This document shows, piece by piece, positions 18,126 to 27,955 of a stretch of DNA of 64,000 bases (its first letter is position 1; the number at the start of each line of letters is the position of its first letter). The stretch comes from Mariniflexile sp. TRM1-10 (GTDB lineage: Bacteria > Bacteroidota > Bacteroidia > Flavobacteriales > Flavobacteriaceae), in NCBI RefSeq assembly GCF_003425985.1, contig NZ_CP022985.1, positions 1,277,501 to 1,341,500 of the forward strand. The letters run 5' to 3'. The notes below the pieces were generated by a model. That model made no database searches and was not told the DNA's origin. It worked only from the letters and a program-made list of their open reading frames with translations. The translations under genes and the position numbers were made by a program.

Positions 18126-18722
18126 ATGAGCAAAAAAGAATCCACATTTTTAAACATGGCAATGCCGCTTTTATTGATAACACTCCTATCTGGTTTGGCT
18201 TTAGGCTTTGTAAACGATTTAACCATAGAGCCAAAGGCAAAAGCCCAGCTAAACAAAAAAATAAACGCATTAAAGCAAGTGCTTCCTGAATTCGACAATA
18301 ATCCTGTTGAAGATTTAAAAAAATTTAAAACAGACTTAGCTACCGATAGTATTGAAGTGTATCCTGCTTTTAAAAGCAATGAATTTGTTGGAGCGGCCGT
18401 TATTAGCTATTCCGAAAAAGGATTTAGTGGCTTGGTAAAGATTATGGTCGGTTTTAAACCCGATGGATCAATTCAAAATATAGCCGTTTTAGAACAAAAG
18501 GAAACACCTGGTTTAGGTACTAAAATGAAAGATAAATCATTTTTAAAACAATTTGAAAATATAGATCCTTCAGCATTCAAACTAAAAGTTAAAAAAGACA
18601 ATGGCGATGTTGACGCCCTAACAGGAGCAACCATTAGCTCCAGAGCATTTACTGAAGCTGCTCAAATGGCATACAGTGTTTATGTTAAAAACCTCGAATC
18701 AACTAAAGAATCTAAACATTAA
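18126..18722 (+). CDS. rnfG: Rnf complex subunit RnfG
   Basis: 198 residues with one N-terminal membrane anchor (12-30) and a periplasmic FMN-binding domain. DALTGATISSRAFTEA at about 160 contains the covalent FMN threonine, and EQKETPGLGTKM is the usual partner motif. It passes electrons across the membrane between RnfB/C and RnfD. Confidence 0.95.
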   Translation: MSKKESTFLNMAMPLLLITLLSGLALGFVNDLTIEPKAKAQLNKKINALKQVLPEFDNNPVEDLKKFKTDLATDSIEVYPAFKSNEFVGAAVISYSEKGFSGLVKIMVGFKPDGSIQNIAVLEQKETPGLGTKMKDKSFLKQFENIDPSAFKLKVKKDNGDVDALTGATISSRAFTEAAQMAYSVYVKNLESTKESKH

Positions 18723-18727
18723 GAACC

Positions 18728-19333
18728 ATGGCCAAAGAACTCAATCAAAAGCAAAATTTCTTAAAGGGAATCGTTAAAGAAAACCCCATTTTTGTAATGC
18801 TCCTAGGTATGTGCCCAACATTAGGGGTTACCTCATCCGCATATAATGGCTTAGGTATGGGAATTGCCACCTTGTTTGTATTATTAATGTCCAACATCGT
18901 GGTATCTCTAGTTAAATCCCAAATACCAAGTAAGGTTCGTATTCCTGCCTTCATCATCATAATAGCGTCATTTGTAACTATTGTAGAAATGATTTTAGAA
19001 GCTTTTATTCCGTTTTTATACGAACAACTGGGCATTTTTATTCCCTTGATTGTAGTAAACTGTTTAATACTTGGTCGAGCTGAAGCGTTTGCTTCAAAAA
19101 ACAACCTGACCGCTTCAATCTTTGACGCTTTAGGAATGGGTTTGGGCTTTGTATTGGCTTTAACCGTTTTAGGTGCTGTTCGCGAAATACTGGGAAGTGG
19201 TAGCTTATTTGGTTTATCATTTGTTCCTGAAAATGCAAATACCTTCATTCTGTTCATTTTACCACCGGGGGCATTTATTGCTCTGTCTTATTTAACGGTA
19301 CTTTTTAATCGTTTAACAACTAAAACAATTTAG
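18728..19333 (+). CDS. rnfE: Rnf complex subunit RnfE
   Basis: A 201-residue integral membrane subunit with six predicted helices and the paired sequences LLGMCPTLGVTSSAYNGLGMG and VNCLILGRAEAF, whose cysteines hold the in-membrane Fe-S centre with RnfA. It stands five bases after rnfG and two bases before rnfA. Confidence 0.95.
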   Translation: MAKELNQKQNFLKGIVKENPIFVMLLGMCPTLGVTSSAYNGLGMGIATLFVLLMSNIVVSLVKSQIPSKVRIPAFIIIIASFVTIVEMILEAFIPFLYEQLGIFIPLIVVNCLILGRAEAFASKNNLTASIFDALGMGLGFVLALTVLGAVREILGSGSLFGLSFVPENANTFILFILPPGAFIALSYLTVLFNRLTTKTI

Positions 19334-19335
19334 AT

Positions 19336-19911
19336 ATGGATTATGTAATTATACTCATAGCTGCCGTATTTGTAAACAATATCGTGCTATCTCAATTTTT
19401 AGGGATCTGTCCGTTTTTGGGTGTTTCAAATAAAGTTTCCACATCTATTGGAATGTCTGGAGCCGTTTTATTTGTAATGACGATTGCCACAACAGTAACT
19501 TACTTATTACATCAATATGTTTTAATCCCTAGCGGATTGGACTACCTAAGAACCATCACATTTATTTTAGTCATTGCTGCTTTGGTTCAAATGGTTGAAA
19601 TTATTTTGAAAAAAGTAAGTCCGGCATTATATCAAGCTTTAGGGGTTTTTCTTCCTTTAATAACCACTAACTGTGCCGTTTTAGGTGTTGCCATTTTAGC
19701 ACTGGGTTTAGAAAATAGCAGTTTAATAAAGGCGGTGTTTTTTGCCATATCAAACTCACTGGGTTTTGGTTTGGCTTTAATAGTTTTTGCTAGCATACGG
19801 GAGCAATTAGAACTTGCCAACATTCCCAAAGGCATGAAAGGCGTCCCCATTAATTTATTAGTTGCAGGACTTTTATCACTAGCGTTTTTAGGATTTACTG
19901 CTTTGGTTTAA
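19336..19911 (+). CDS. rnfA: Rnf complex subunit RnfA
   Basis: A 191-residue six-helix subunit, inverted-topology partner of RnfE. It has NNIVLSQFLGICPFLGVSNK near residue 15 and TTNCAVLGVAIL near 110. It is the last gene of rseC-rnfBCDGEA, so all six core subunits are present and intact. Confidence 0.96.
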   Translation: MDYVIILIAAVFVNNIVLSQFLGICPFLGVSNKVSTSIGMSGAVLFVMTIATTVTYLLHQYVLIPSGLDYLRTITFILVIAALVQMVEIILKKVSPALYQALGVFLPLITTNCAVLGVAILALGLENSSLIKAVFFAISNSLGFGLALIVFASIREQLELANIPKGMKGVPINLLVAGLLSLAFLGFTALV

Positions 19912-19934
19912 ATAGTATTACTTGACGTGATTTC

Positions 19935-19955
19935 GATGTCATGTAATCTGACATC
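19935..19955. other. Stem-loop after rnfA
   Basis: GATGTCA-TGTAATC-TGACATC gives a 7-bp stem, 24 bases after the rnfA stop. It lacks a T-tract, so termination here is uncertain. Confidence 0.35.
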
Positions 19956-20027
19956 TAAGTGTTTAAATAGTTAAATAAAAAACGATATCATTACAACATC
20001 TTAGTTCAAGGTGATAAACTTACTTTG

Positions 20028-20067
20028 TAACTTTTAACGGTTTAACCGTGTAATCGTTGAATCGTAT
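20028..20067. repeat. Degenerate 8-bp tandem array
   Basis: Five successive octamers of the type TTTTAACG, GTTTAACC, GTGTAATC, GTTGAATC and GTATATCA lie between the converging rnfA and korB. Compare the array at 37890-37937. Confidence 0.45.
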
Positions 20068-20158
20068 ATCACAAACTTCATCGGCATAAACTCTGAACTT
20101 TAAACTTTGAATATTGATCATTGAAAATTTATAACTCAGGTAATTTAAATGATATTAC

Positions 20159-21172
20159 TTATTTCACCTCATAAATTTCACCTGAAAAGAAAAGGTCATC
20201 GGTTTTTTTGAATTTTGAATTGGATTTGACTGCTTTAGTTAAAGCGTCTTCTCTTTCTTCTAAAGTAACATCATCAAAACTTCTTATGATACCTGTTACT
20301 AACGGAAATTTTAATCGTACTAACATTTGATGCATGGTTGGGTCTTGTTCTTTTGCATTATGGACTAAGATATCGGCTTCTTCAATACCATTTTCCCCTA
20401 TAGTTACAACTTCCAATTTTAATCCATTTAACACCAGACCTTTATCTCTATTTTTACCAAAAACCATAGGCTTTCCGTGTTCAACAAACAACTGTTTATC
20501 CTCCCGAATGTCTTTATCGGTAAACTGGGTATAGCAACCATCATTAAAAATCACACAATTTTGTAATACTTCAATTAGTGATGTGCCGTTAAATTTTTCA
20601 GCTTGAATAAAAATATCGGTCATTTCTTTTGGAGTATTCCCTCCTATCCTTGCAAAAAACCGAGCTTGGGCGCCTATGGCTAATTCCCCTGGTTGGAAAG
20701 GAGGTTGCGTATTTCCGTAAGGTGATGATTTTGTTTTTTGACCAACAAGAGAGGTTGGTGAAAACTGTCCTTTGGTTAAACCGTAAATTTCATTATTGAA
20801 CAGAATAATATTTAAGTCTATATTTCTACGTAAAACATGAATAAAATGATTCCCTCCTATCGCCATAGAATCACCATCGCCAGTAATGACCCAAACACTT
20901 AAATTTGGATTTGCCAACTTAACTCCCGATGCTATGGCTGGTGCTCTACCGTGAATTCCATGCATGCCGTATGTATCCATATAATACGGAAATCTTGAGG
21001 AACACCCTATACCAGAAATAAAGACGACATCTTCTTTCTTTACACCCATTTCCGGAAGTGCCTTTTGCATAGAACGTAAAATAACATAATCGTCGCAACC
21101 GAGGCACCAACGCACTTCTTGATTGCTTACAAAATCCTTAAACGTGTATTTTTCAACGGCTATTGTTTCCAT
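20159..21172 (-). CDS. korB: 2-oxoglutarate:ferredoxin oxidoreductase, beta subunit
   Basis: A 337-residue TPP-binding subunit of the enzyme that oxidises a 2-oxoacid to its CoA ester and reduces ferredoxin. It shows WCLGCDDYVILRSM at about 23, GIGCSSRFPYYMDTYGMHGIHGR and the TPP motif ITGDGDSMAIGGNHF at about 95, then NNEIYGLTKGQFSPTS. The pattern with TYGMHGIHGRA fits the KorB group. Two bases separate it from korA, with which it forms an operon. Confidence 0.93.
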   Translation of the reverse strand: METIAVEKYTFKDFVSNQEVRWCLGCDDYVILRSMQKALPEMGVKKEDVVFISGIGCSSRFPYYMDTYGMHGIHGRAPAIASGVKLANPNLSVWVITGDGDSMAIGGNHFIHVLRRNIDLNIILFNNEIYGLTKGQFSPTSLVGQKTKSSPYGNTQPPFQPGELAIGAQARFFARIGGNTPKEMTDIFIQAEKFNGTSLIEVLQNCVIFNDGCYTQFTDKDIREDKQLFVEHGKPMVFGKNRDKGLVLNGLKLEVVTIGENGIEEADILVHNAKEQDPTMHQMLVRLKFPLVTGIIRSFDDVTLEEREDALTKAVKSNSKFKKTDDLFFSGEIYEVK

Positions 21173-21174
21173 AA

Positions 21175-23042
21175 TTAGTCTATTATTTTTTTGAATTCCG
21201 TGATGAGTTCACTATTTCCAAATGGTAAGCCTTGAATTTTGTTGTATTGTAACAATCCGCATATATCAAAATTCATTTTTAGAATATTTATAAACTGACC
21301 ATTGTTTAACTCACATACCACAATTTTTTTAAACTTACGTAAAACAGATTCGGTGTTTTTTGGCAACGGATTTATATAATTAAAATGAGCATACCCAATT
21401 TTAGTATAACCTTCTTTATTTAATTCTTTAACGGCAGAATGTAAACTACCATAAGTACCGCCCCAACCAACAACTAACAAATCGCCTTCTTGGGCAAATT
21501 CGATAGTTAACTCTGGTATATAACTTTGCACACGCTTAATTTTCTCTGCGCGTATTTTGGTCATAAATTCATGATTTTCTGGATCATGCGACACATCTCC
21601 TGTAATTTTATCTTTTTCTAAACCGCCAATTCGATGCTCTAAACCAAAAGTACCTGGCACTGCCCAGTTACGAGCTAGCGTCACTTCATCTCTGTCATAA
21701 GGATGCCTATTCTCTGTCACTTTGGTCACTTTATTGTTTTTAATTTCTGGCATTTCGGACACACTTTTTATTTTCCAAGGCTCAGAACCATTCGCTATAT
21801 AACCATCGGTTAATAAAATAACAGGCGTCATATGTTCTAAAGCGAGTTTTGCAGCTTGGAATGCATAATTAAAACAATTAGAAGGGGTGCTAGCCGCCAG
21901 AACAATGACAGGGCTTTCCCCATTTCTACCATACATAGCCTGCATTAAATCTGATTGTTCTGTTTTGGTTGGCAAACCGGTAGAAGGACCGCCACGTTGC
22001 ACATTGACTACAACTAAAGGCAATTCTACCATCATCGCTAATCCTAATGCCTCACCTTTAACGCTAAACCAGGACCCGAGGTTGTTGTAATTGCTAAATC
22101 ACCTGCAAATGCAGCCCCTATGGCAGATGTTATGCCGGCTATTTCATCTTCAGCTTGAAACGCTTTTACACCAAAATGCTTGTGCTTAACAAGTTCATGT
22201 AAAATATCTGTGGCTGGTGTAATGGGATAGGAACCTAAGAATAATTCTAGCCCCGACTTTTCTGCTGCTGCTAAAAAGCCCCAAGCTGTTGCCGTATTAC
22301 CTCCAATTATCCGATAAGTACCAGTCGCCATTTTTGCTGGCGAAATGGCATATGCATTTGGAATTAACTCTAATGTTTCTGCATAATAATAGCCTGCATT
22401 TAGCACTTTCGTGTTAGACTCGATTAAATGGGGTTTTGATGCGAATTTTTTATTAATAAAATCGATAGTATGCTCTGGTGAACGATGGTACATCCAATAT
22501 ACCATACCTAAAGCAAACATATTTTTACTTCGAGTCATGATTTTATTATCTAAATCCCCTACATCTTTTAAAGCCTCTTTTGTTAATGAAGACATAGAGA
22601 CTTCTATGACTCTATAGTTTTCCAGGCTACCATCTTTAAGCGGATTCGTTAGGTATTGTGCTTTTTCTAAATTCTTTTTTGTGAATGCATCGGTATCGAC
22701 AATAATAGTATGTCCAGGTTTCACTAAATATAAATTAGTTTTTAACCCAGCAGGATTCATGGCTACCAATAAATCCACATCATCTCCCGGCGTACTAATC
22801 TCCACACTACCTATATGCACTTGAAACCCAGAAACGCCATACAAACTTCCTTGTGGCGCCCTTATTTCAGATGGATAATTAGGAAATGTTGCTATATCAT
22901 TACCAAACATAGCAGATGTATCTGAAAATTGCGTGCCCGTTAACTGCATCCCGTCACCAGAATCGCCAACAAATCTTATTACTACGGCATCCAGTGCTTC
23001 GTACTGAAGATTTTTATTGTCTGTAATAATATTAGCTATCAT
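21175..23042 (-). pseudogene. korA: 2-oxoglutarate:ferredoxin oxidoreductase alpha (gamma-alpha fusion), interrupted by a frameshift
   Basis: The gene reads in two pieces. From the ATG at 23042, 332 codons give the N-terminal gamma domain (RFVGDSGDGMQLTGTQFSD, PNYPSEIRAPQG) and the start of the alpha domain, ending TTTSGPGLALKVRH and a stop at 22044. The rest, from MMVELPLVVVNVQRGGPST to 21175, continues in another frame. Family members read GPGxALKGEALGLA across the join. Adding one A to the AAA at about 22061 restores exactly that, so a single-base deletion has occurred in the DNA or in the assembly. The total would be about 622 residues, normal for KorA of this group. If real, the enzyme is probably inactive. 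Confidence 0.88.
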
Positions 23043-23214
23043 AAGAAATTAATTTACTTTATAATCGAGATTTGAATGCTCCGAGGCTTGCCCCAAATTT
23101 TTAATGTTCTTCCTATAAATGCCCCGCGGGCTTTACAAGAGTTAGTTGACTTAAAACCAACACCTTAAAAAAGGCTTTACACGTAAATATAACTTACCTT
23201 TTTTAGTTTAAAGG

Positions 23215-23226
23215 TGACAAAAGTCA
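23215..23226 (+). promoter_or_regulatory. Candidate Crp/Fnr-type operator upstream of the 8-Cys ferredoxin
   Basis: TGAC-AAAA-GTCA, a 12-base palindrome of the TGAY-N4-RTCA type, is centred 60 bases before the ferredoxin ATG and 178 bases before the divergent korA. Confidence 0.45.
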
Positions 23227-23279
23227 TATTTAAACTGAAAATTGAAAACTACTTTTATAACTCTAAACACAAATTAATT

Positions 23280-23630
23280 ATGGCAATTATTATAACAGAT
23301 GAATGTATTAATTGTGATGCTTGTATCGTGGAGTGTCCAAATAATGCAATTTATGAGCCTGGTCAAGAATGGGCTTATGCAGACGAAACAGCTTTAAGCG
23401 GGACTGAAACTTCACCTACTGGAGAACAAATAGATGCCGATAAAATGAATGAACCCATATCTGATGAGTTTTATTTCATTGTACCAGGTAAGTGTACCGA
23501 ATGTAAAGGGTTTCACGACGAACCACAATGCGCTTCGGTATGCCCTGTCGATTGTTGCGTTCCAGATGAAAACCATATTGAATCAGAAGATGCTTTACTA
23601 GAAAAGAAAGCGTGGTTACACGCAGAATAG
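23280..23630 (+). CDS. 4Fe-4S dicluster ferredoxin
   Basis: A 116-residue electron carrier. CINCDACIVECP at residues 10-21 and CTECKGFHDEPQCASVCPVDCC at about 70-92 supply cysteines for two 4Fe-4S clusters, with a roughly 45-residue insertion between them as in Bacteroidota Fdx proteins. The ATG at 23280 (MAIIITDECI) is chosen because the cluster motif normally starts within ten residues. Lying between kor and nifJ, it is the obvious acceptor for both oxidoreductases and donor to RnfB. Confidence 0.93.
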   Translation: MAIIITDECINCDACIVECPNNAIYEPGQEWAYADETALSGTETSPTGEQIDADKMNEPISDEFYFIVPGKCTECKGFHDEPQCASVCPVDCCVPDENHIESEDALLEKKAWLHAE

Positions 23631-23712
23631 CACAACCTAATACCATTTAAGAATTTATTTTTCTTTTTCGCAATAATTTCTATCGTTTAACAACCCATGA
23701 AATTATGCACTA

Positions 23713-23753
23713 TAAAATGAGGGTTTCAAACGGAGGGATTCCCTCATTTTTTT
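23713..23753 (+). terminator. Ferredoxin gene terminator
   Basis: AAAATGAGGG pairs with CCCTCATTTT and a run of T follows; 83 bases after the ferredoxin stop. Confidence 0.75.
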
Positions 23754-24009
23754 ATTGAGTCATGAAACCCAAATTATACAACAGAAAATTTATTACGACC
23801 TGAAATAGAACGAAGTGAGATTCACGAATATCAATAAAAAACAATGAAAATAATAAGTTAAATACTTGAAAAACAATATTTTACACTTAATTTTCCTTCT
23901 TCAGCATAACAATGCTATGATTCAGTCGATGAAATCACTTATTTTATTAGTCTTTCAGCCCTTATTACGAAGTGTTATTGCATAATCAGGGCAAAAAACA
24001 CGGCACCAC

Positions 24010-24023
24010 ATGACAATTGTCAT
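24010..24023 (+). promoter_or_regulatory. Candidate Crp/Fnr-type operator upstream of nifJ
   Basis: ATGACAATTGTCAT, a perfect 14-base palindrome of the TGAY-N4-RTCA type, is centred 112 bases before the nifJ ATG. The 498-base gap from 23631 to 24128 otherwise holds only the ferredoxin terminator; no gene or family A-C repeat was seen in it. Confidence 0.45.
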
Positions 24024-24128
24024 AGTCTAGATGCTATTCAAATTCTAATTTTAAGAAAATTATTTAATTGACCTGTCGGGTTTTAATTGGTTCATAAAAT
24101 CTTACTTGGTCTAAACAATAAGAACATT

Positions 24129-27100
24129 ATGAAAAAACAATTTTCAAAACTAATTTGCGATGCTAATGAGGCCGTTGCAAGAGTTGCACACAAAACCAAC
24201 GAAGTGTGCGCAATCTATCCAATTACTCCTGCATCCCCCATGGGCGAGCACGTAGATGTATACAGTTCGAAAGGACAGAAAAACATTTGGGAAAACATCC
24301 CTCGCATTGTGGAAATGCAGAGTGAAGGTGGTGCTGCCGGAGCTGTTCATGGATCCCTACAGGCTGGCGCCTTAACCACAACCTTTACAGCATCACAAGG
24401 GCTACTCCTCATGATTCCTAACATGTACAAAATAGCAGGTGAACTATTACCTTCTGTGATACATGTGGCTGCAAGAACCATTGCAACCCATGCACTATCT
24501 ATTTTTGGTGATCACTCAGATGTTATGGCAGCCAGACAAACAGGATTTGCTATGTTGTTTGGTGGCTCGGTTCAAGAAGCACAAGACATGGCCTTAATTG
24601 CTCAGGTGGCAACCTTAAAATCCAGAGTCCCTTTTCTTAATATTTTCGACGGATTTAGAACCTCACATGAGATTTCAAAAATTGATGCTATTCCAGACGA
24701 TATTATTATAGCCATGATGCCAGAGGACAAAATTTTAGAGCACAAAAAACGCTCTCTTGATCCAGATCATCCAGTAATACGAGGAACCTCACAAAACCCA
24801 GATGTTTTTTTCCAAGCCAGAGAAGCTGCTAATTCGTTTTACGAAAGAGTACCCGGTATTGTTGAAGAAACCATGAATGAATTCTACGAACACACCGGCA
24901 GACAATATAGTTTATTCTATTACGAAGGCCATCCAGAAGCAGAACGCATTATCATATTAATGGGCTCTGGAGAAGGTGCTGCAAGAGAAGCTGTGGAAAC
25001 TATGGTGCATCATGGTGAAAAAGTAGGCGTACTATTTGTTCGTTTGTTTAGACCTTTCTCTATTAAACATTTTGTTGATGAATTACCAAAAACCGTTAAG
25101 AAAATTGCAGTTCTTGACAGAACGAAAGAACCAGGCAGTGTTGGCGAACCACTTTACCAAGATGTTATTACAGCATTAAATGAAAGCGATAGGGAAATGC
25201 CTGTTGTAGTAGGTGGACGTTATGGTTTATCATCAAAAGAATTTACGCCTCAAATGGTTAAAGGTGTTTATGACGAACTATTAGACGACAAACCTAAAAA
25301 CCATTTTACAGTTGGCATTAATGATGACGTGACCTTTACGAGCTTACCAATTGACAGAAACTTTGAAATAGAAAGCAGCACCATTAATTGTATGTTCTAC
25401 GGTTTAGGATCAGATGGTACTGTTGGAGCAAATAAAAACTCCATCAAAATTATTGGAAAAACTACTGATAATTATGTGCAAGGTTATTTCGTTTATGATT
25501 CTAAAAAAGCAGGCGCACAAACCATTTCCCACTTACGTTTTGGTCCCAAACCAATATATTCTACATACTTAATTGATAAAGCAGATTTTGTTGCGAGCCA
25601 TCAATTTAATTTTATTGAGAAATACAATATGGTTGCCGATTTAAAACATGGTGGAACCTTCCTATTAAACGCCCCTTATTCCAAGGAAGACATCTGGAAT
25701 CAATTACCAAAAAAACTACAAAAAGAAATTGTTGAAAAGGAAATCAATTTCTATGTAGTTGATGCCACAAAAGTAGCCGCAGACTCCAATTTAGGTAAGC
25801 GTACAAACACTGTATTACAAACATGTTTCTTCGCCATCTCTGGTGTTTTACCAAAAGAAGAAGCAATTCAACGTATTAAAGATGCTATTGTAAAATCGTA
25901 TTCCCATAAAGGAGATAGGATTGTACAAATGAATTTCACAGCCGTAGATAATGCCTTAGCCAATCTTCAAAAAGTAACATATCCAAAAGCTGTAACGAGC
26001 GAAAAAAACTTGCAAACAGCTATGACGAATGCACCTGAAGGATTTGTAACCGATGTGTTGGAAAAAATCCTAGGGGGATTTGGCGATGAGCTTCCAGTTA
26101 GTGCATTTCCTGTTGATGGCACCTTCCCTACAGGCACCTCACAATACGAAAAAAGTGGTATTGCCGATATGGTACCTATTTGGGACGATGCCAGCCTGTG
26201 TACACAATGCAATAAATGTGTCGCCATTTGTCCGCATGCTGCCATTAGAGCAAAAGTTGTAAACAATACCGAATTAGCGAACGCACCCAAAACATTAAAA
26301 TCTGCAGGCGCTATAGGTAGGCCATTTAATAAAAATGAAGAATCTTATGTACTACAAGTGTCTCCCCAAGATTGTACAGGTTGCGATTTATGTGTAGCTG
26401 TTTGTCCAGCCGTTAGTAAAGAAGATGAAAACTTTAAAGCTATTAACATGCACAAAAAACTTACTGTTGAAGCTGAAGAAGATATTAATTGGGAATACTT
26501 TATTAATCTACCGGATTACAATAGAACGGAATTACAAATTACAAATGTAAAAGGCTCCCAATTTTTAGAACCTTTATTTGAATTTTCCGGTGCTTGTTCT
26601 GGTTGTGGAGAAACTCCATACGTTAAGCTATTGACCCAGTTATATGGCGATAGCATTTTAATAGCAAATGCAACGGGATGCTCTTCAATTTATGGTGGCA
26701 ATCTACCAACAACACCTTATAAAACCAATAAGTTTGGTAGAGGTCCTGCTTGGGCAAATTCATTATTTGAAGATAATGCTGAATTTGGTTTAGGTATGAA
26801 ATTAGCCTTAAGTAAAAAACAAGAAATTGCGGTCAACCTACTTAAATCCATTGAAGATGAAGTTGGCACAGACTTGGTGGATGCCATACTAAATAATCCA
26901 GAAACTACTGAAACAGAAAAAGCAGAAAACTTCAAAAACCTTGACAAATTAAAAGAAAAACTTGTTGGTTTAGATAGCGGAAATGCTAAAAAGCTTATGC
27001 AACTTACAGAATACCTTCGTAAAAAATCTGTGTGGATTTTAGGTGGTGATGGTTGGGCATACGACATCGGTTACGGTGGTGTAGATCATGTTTTAGCTTC

Positions 27101-27659
27101 AGGAGAAGACGTAAATATTTTGGTAATGGATACTGAAGTTTACTCGAATACTGGCGGACAGACATCTAAGGCAACTCCTTTAGGTGCTAGTGCAAAATTC
27201 TCTGTGTCTGGCAAACGAACCCACAAGAAAAGCTTAGCATTACAAGCTGTTTCTTATGGAAACGTATATGTTGCACAAATAGCCATAGGTGCTAAAGACC
27301 TTCAAACGCTTAAAGCAATAGAAGAAGCCGAGGCCTATCCAGGACCTTCAATAATAATCGCCTACTCACATTGTGGCGAACATGGTTATGATCTTGCTAA
27401 CGGTGCCTCACAACAAACAAAAGCTGTAGACAGCGGTTATTGGCCACTATTTAGGTTTGACCCTTCTAAACCAAAAGGTCAGAAGTTTAAATTAGACTCT
27501 AAAGCGCCTTCAATTCCGCTTAAAGACTTCATGTATAACGAAACCCGTTTTACTAGAGTCGCTAAAGAAAATGCAGAACTTGGAGCGAATCTTTTAGAAC
27601 AGGCCCAAACAGAGGTTAACTCTAATTGGGAAAGACTGGAACTTTACAGAGACATTTAA
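24129..27659 (+). CDS. nifJ: Pyruvate:ferredoxin (flavodoxin) oxidoreductase
   Basis: A 1176-residue single-chain enzyme: pyruvate + CoA + oxidised ferredoxin -> acetyl-CoA + CO2 + reduced ferredoxin. Domain order is complete. The pyrimidine-binding N-terminus has YPITPASPMGEH at about 26, the two ferredoxin-type clusters are CTQCNKCVAICP at about 691 and CTGCDLCVAVCP at about 749, the proximal-cluster cysteines are in GACSGCGETPY, and the TPP motif is GGDGWAYDIGYGG at about 972 with SNTGGQTSKATP. The start is the ATG at 24129; an in-frame TTG 14 codons upstream adds nothing conserved. The enzyme is oxygen-sensitive in many bacteria, so its presence suggests micro-oxic or protected use. Confidence 0.96.
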   Translation: MKKQFSKLICDANEAVARVAHKTNEVCAIYPITPASPMGEHVDVYSSKGQKNIWENIPRIVEMQSEGGAAGAVHGSLQAGALTTTFTASQGLLLMIPNMYKIAGELLPSVIHVAARTIATHALSIFGDHSDVMAARQTGFAMLFGGSVQEAQDMALIAQVATLKSRVPFLNIFDGFRTSHEISKIDAIPDDIIIAMMPEDKILEHKKRSLDPDHPVIRGTSQNPDVFFQAREAANSFYERVPGIVEETMNEFYEHTGRQYSLFYYEGHPEAERIIILMGSGEGAAREAVETMVHHGEKVGVLFVRLFRPFSIKHFVDELPKTVKKIAVLDRTKEPGSVGEPLYQDVITALNESDREMPVVVGGRYGLSSKEFTPQMVKGVYDELLDDKPKNHFTVGINDDVTFTSLPIDRNFEIESSTINCMFYGLGSDGTVGANKNSIKIIGKTTDNYVQGYFVYDSKKAGAQTISHLRFGPKPIYSTYLIDKADFVASHQFNFIEKYNMVADLKHGGTFLLNAPYSKEDIWNQLPKKLQKEIVEKEINFYVVDATKVAADSNLGKRTNTVLQTCFFAISGVLPKEEAIQRIKDAIVKSYSHKGDRIVQMNFTAVDNALANLQKVTYPKAVTSEKNLQTAMTNAPEGFVTDVLEKILGGFGDELPVSAFPVDGTFPTGTSQYEKSGIADMVPIWDDASLCTQCNKCVAICPHAAIRAKVVNNTELANAPKTLKSAGAIGRPFNKNEESYVLQVSPQDCTGCDLCVAVCPAVSKEDENFKAINMHKKLTVEAEEDINWEYFINLPDYNRTELQITNVKGSQFLEPLFEFSGACSGCGETPYVKLLTQLYGDSILIANATGCSSIYGGNLPTTPYKTNKFGRGPAWANSLFEDNAEFGLGMKLALSKKQEIAVNLLKSIEDEVGTDLVDAILNNPETTETEKAENFKNLDKLKEKLVGLDSGNAKKLMQLTEYLRKKSVWILGGDGWAYDIGYGGVDHVLASGEDVNILVMDTEVYSNTGGQTSKATPLGASAKFSVSGKRTHKKSLALQAVSYGNVYVAQIAIGAKDLQTLKAIEEAEAYPGPSIIIAYSHCGEHGYDLANGASQQTKAVDSGYWPLFRFDPSKPKGQKFKLDSKAPSIPLKDFMYNETRFTRVAKENAELGANLLEQAQTEVNSNWERLELYRDI

Positions 27660-27678
27660 GATATGTCTTTTGAAAGAG

Positions 27679-27848
27679 ACTGTCTAAAAAGTTTATTTAG
27701 AAGTAAATTGTCACATTGAGCATTATCGAAAATGAAAATATATTTTTATTTGAAGATAAAAGCACAGCTTGCGAAATGCATTGATTATCTAACATACAAG
27801 GTTTTCGACTGCGCTCAAACTGACATTAAAGCTTACTTTTTAGACAGT
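27679..27848. repeat. Repeat family C, copy C1
   Basis: A 170-bp element bounded by perfect 14-bp inverted repeats (ACTGTCTAAAAAGT and ACTTTTTAGACAGT). Inside are arms of the type TTGAGCATTATCGAAAA and GTTTTCGACTGCGCTCAA. It stands between the nifJ stop and a terminator at 27863. Confidence 0.7.
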
Positions 27849-27862
27849 TAGAAATATAAAAA

Positions 27863-27900
27863 ATCTCCATTCTATACAATTCCAATAGGATGGGGGTTTT
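27863..27900 (+). terminator. nifJ: Probable nifJ terminator
   Basis: CCATTCTAT pairs with ATAGGATGG (one G-U pair) and GGGTTTT follows; separated from the nifJ stop by a family C repeat. Confidence 0.55.
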
Positions 27901-27955
27901 ATAAACCGAACTCAAACTGAGTTCATTTAAAACTATTAACAATAAATTTTTTATC

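Noticed and set aside
22044..22070. Programmed -1 frameshift as explanation for korA
   Set aside because: The site TTAAAGG is not a good slippery heptamer (no X-XXY-YYZ) and I see no stimulatory structure; a one-base deletion explains it more simply.
23110..23135. GC-rich CCCGCGGG palindrome in the korA-ferredoxin gap as an operator
   Set aside because: It is a short palindrome inside a stretch that looks like decayed intergenic repeat; no second copy before a related gene.
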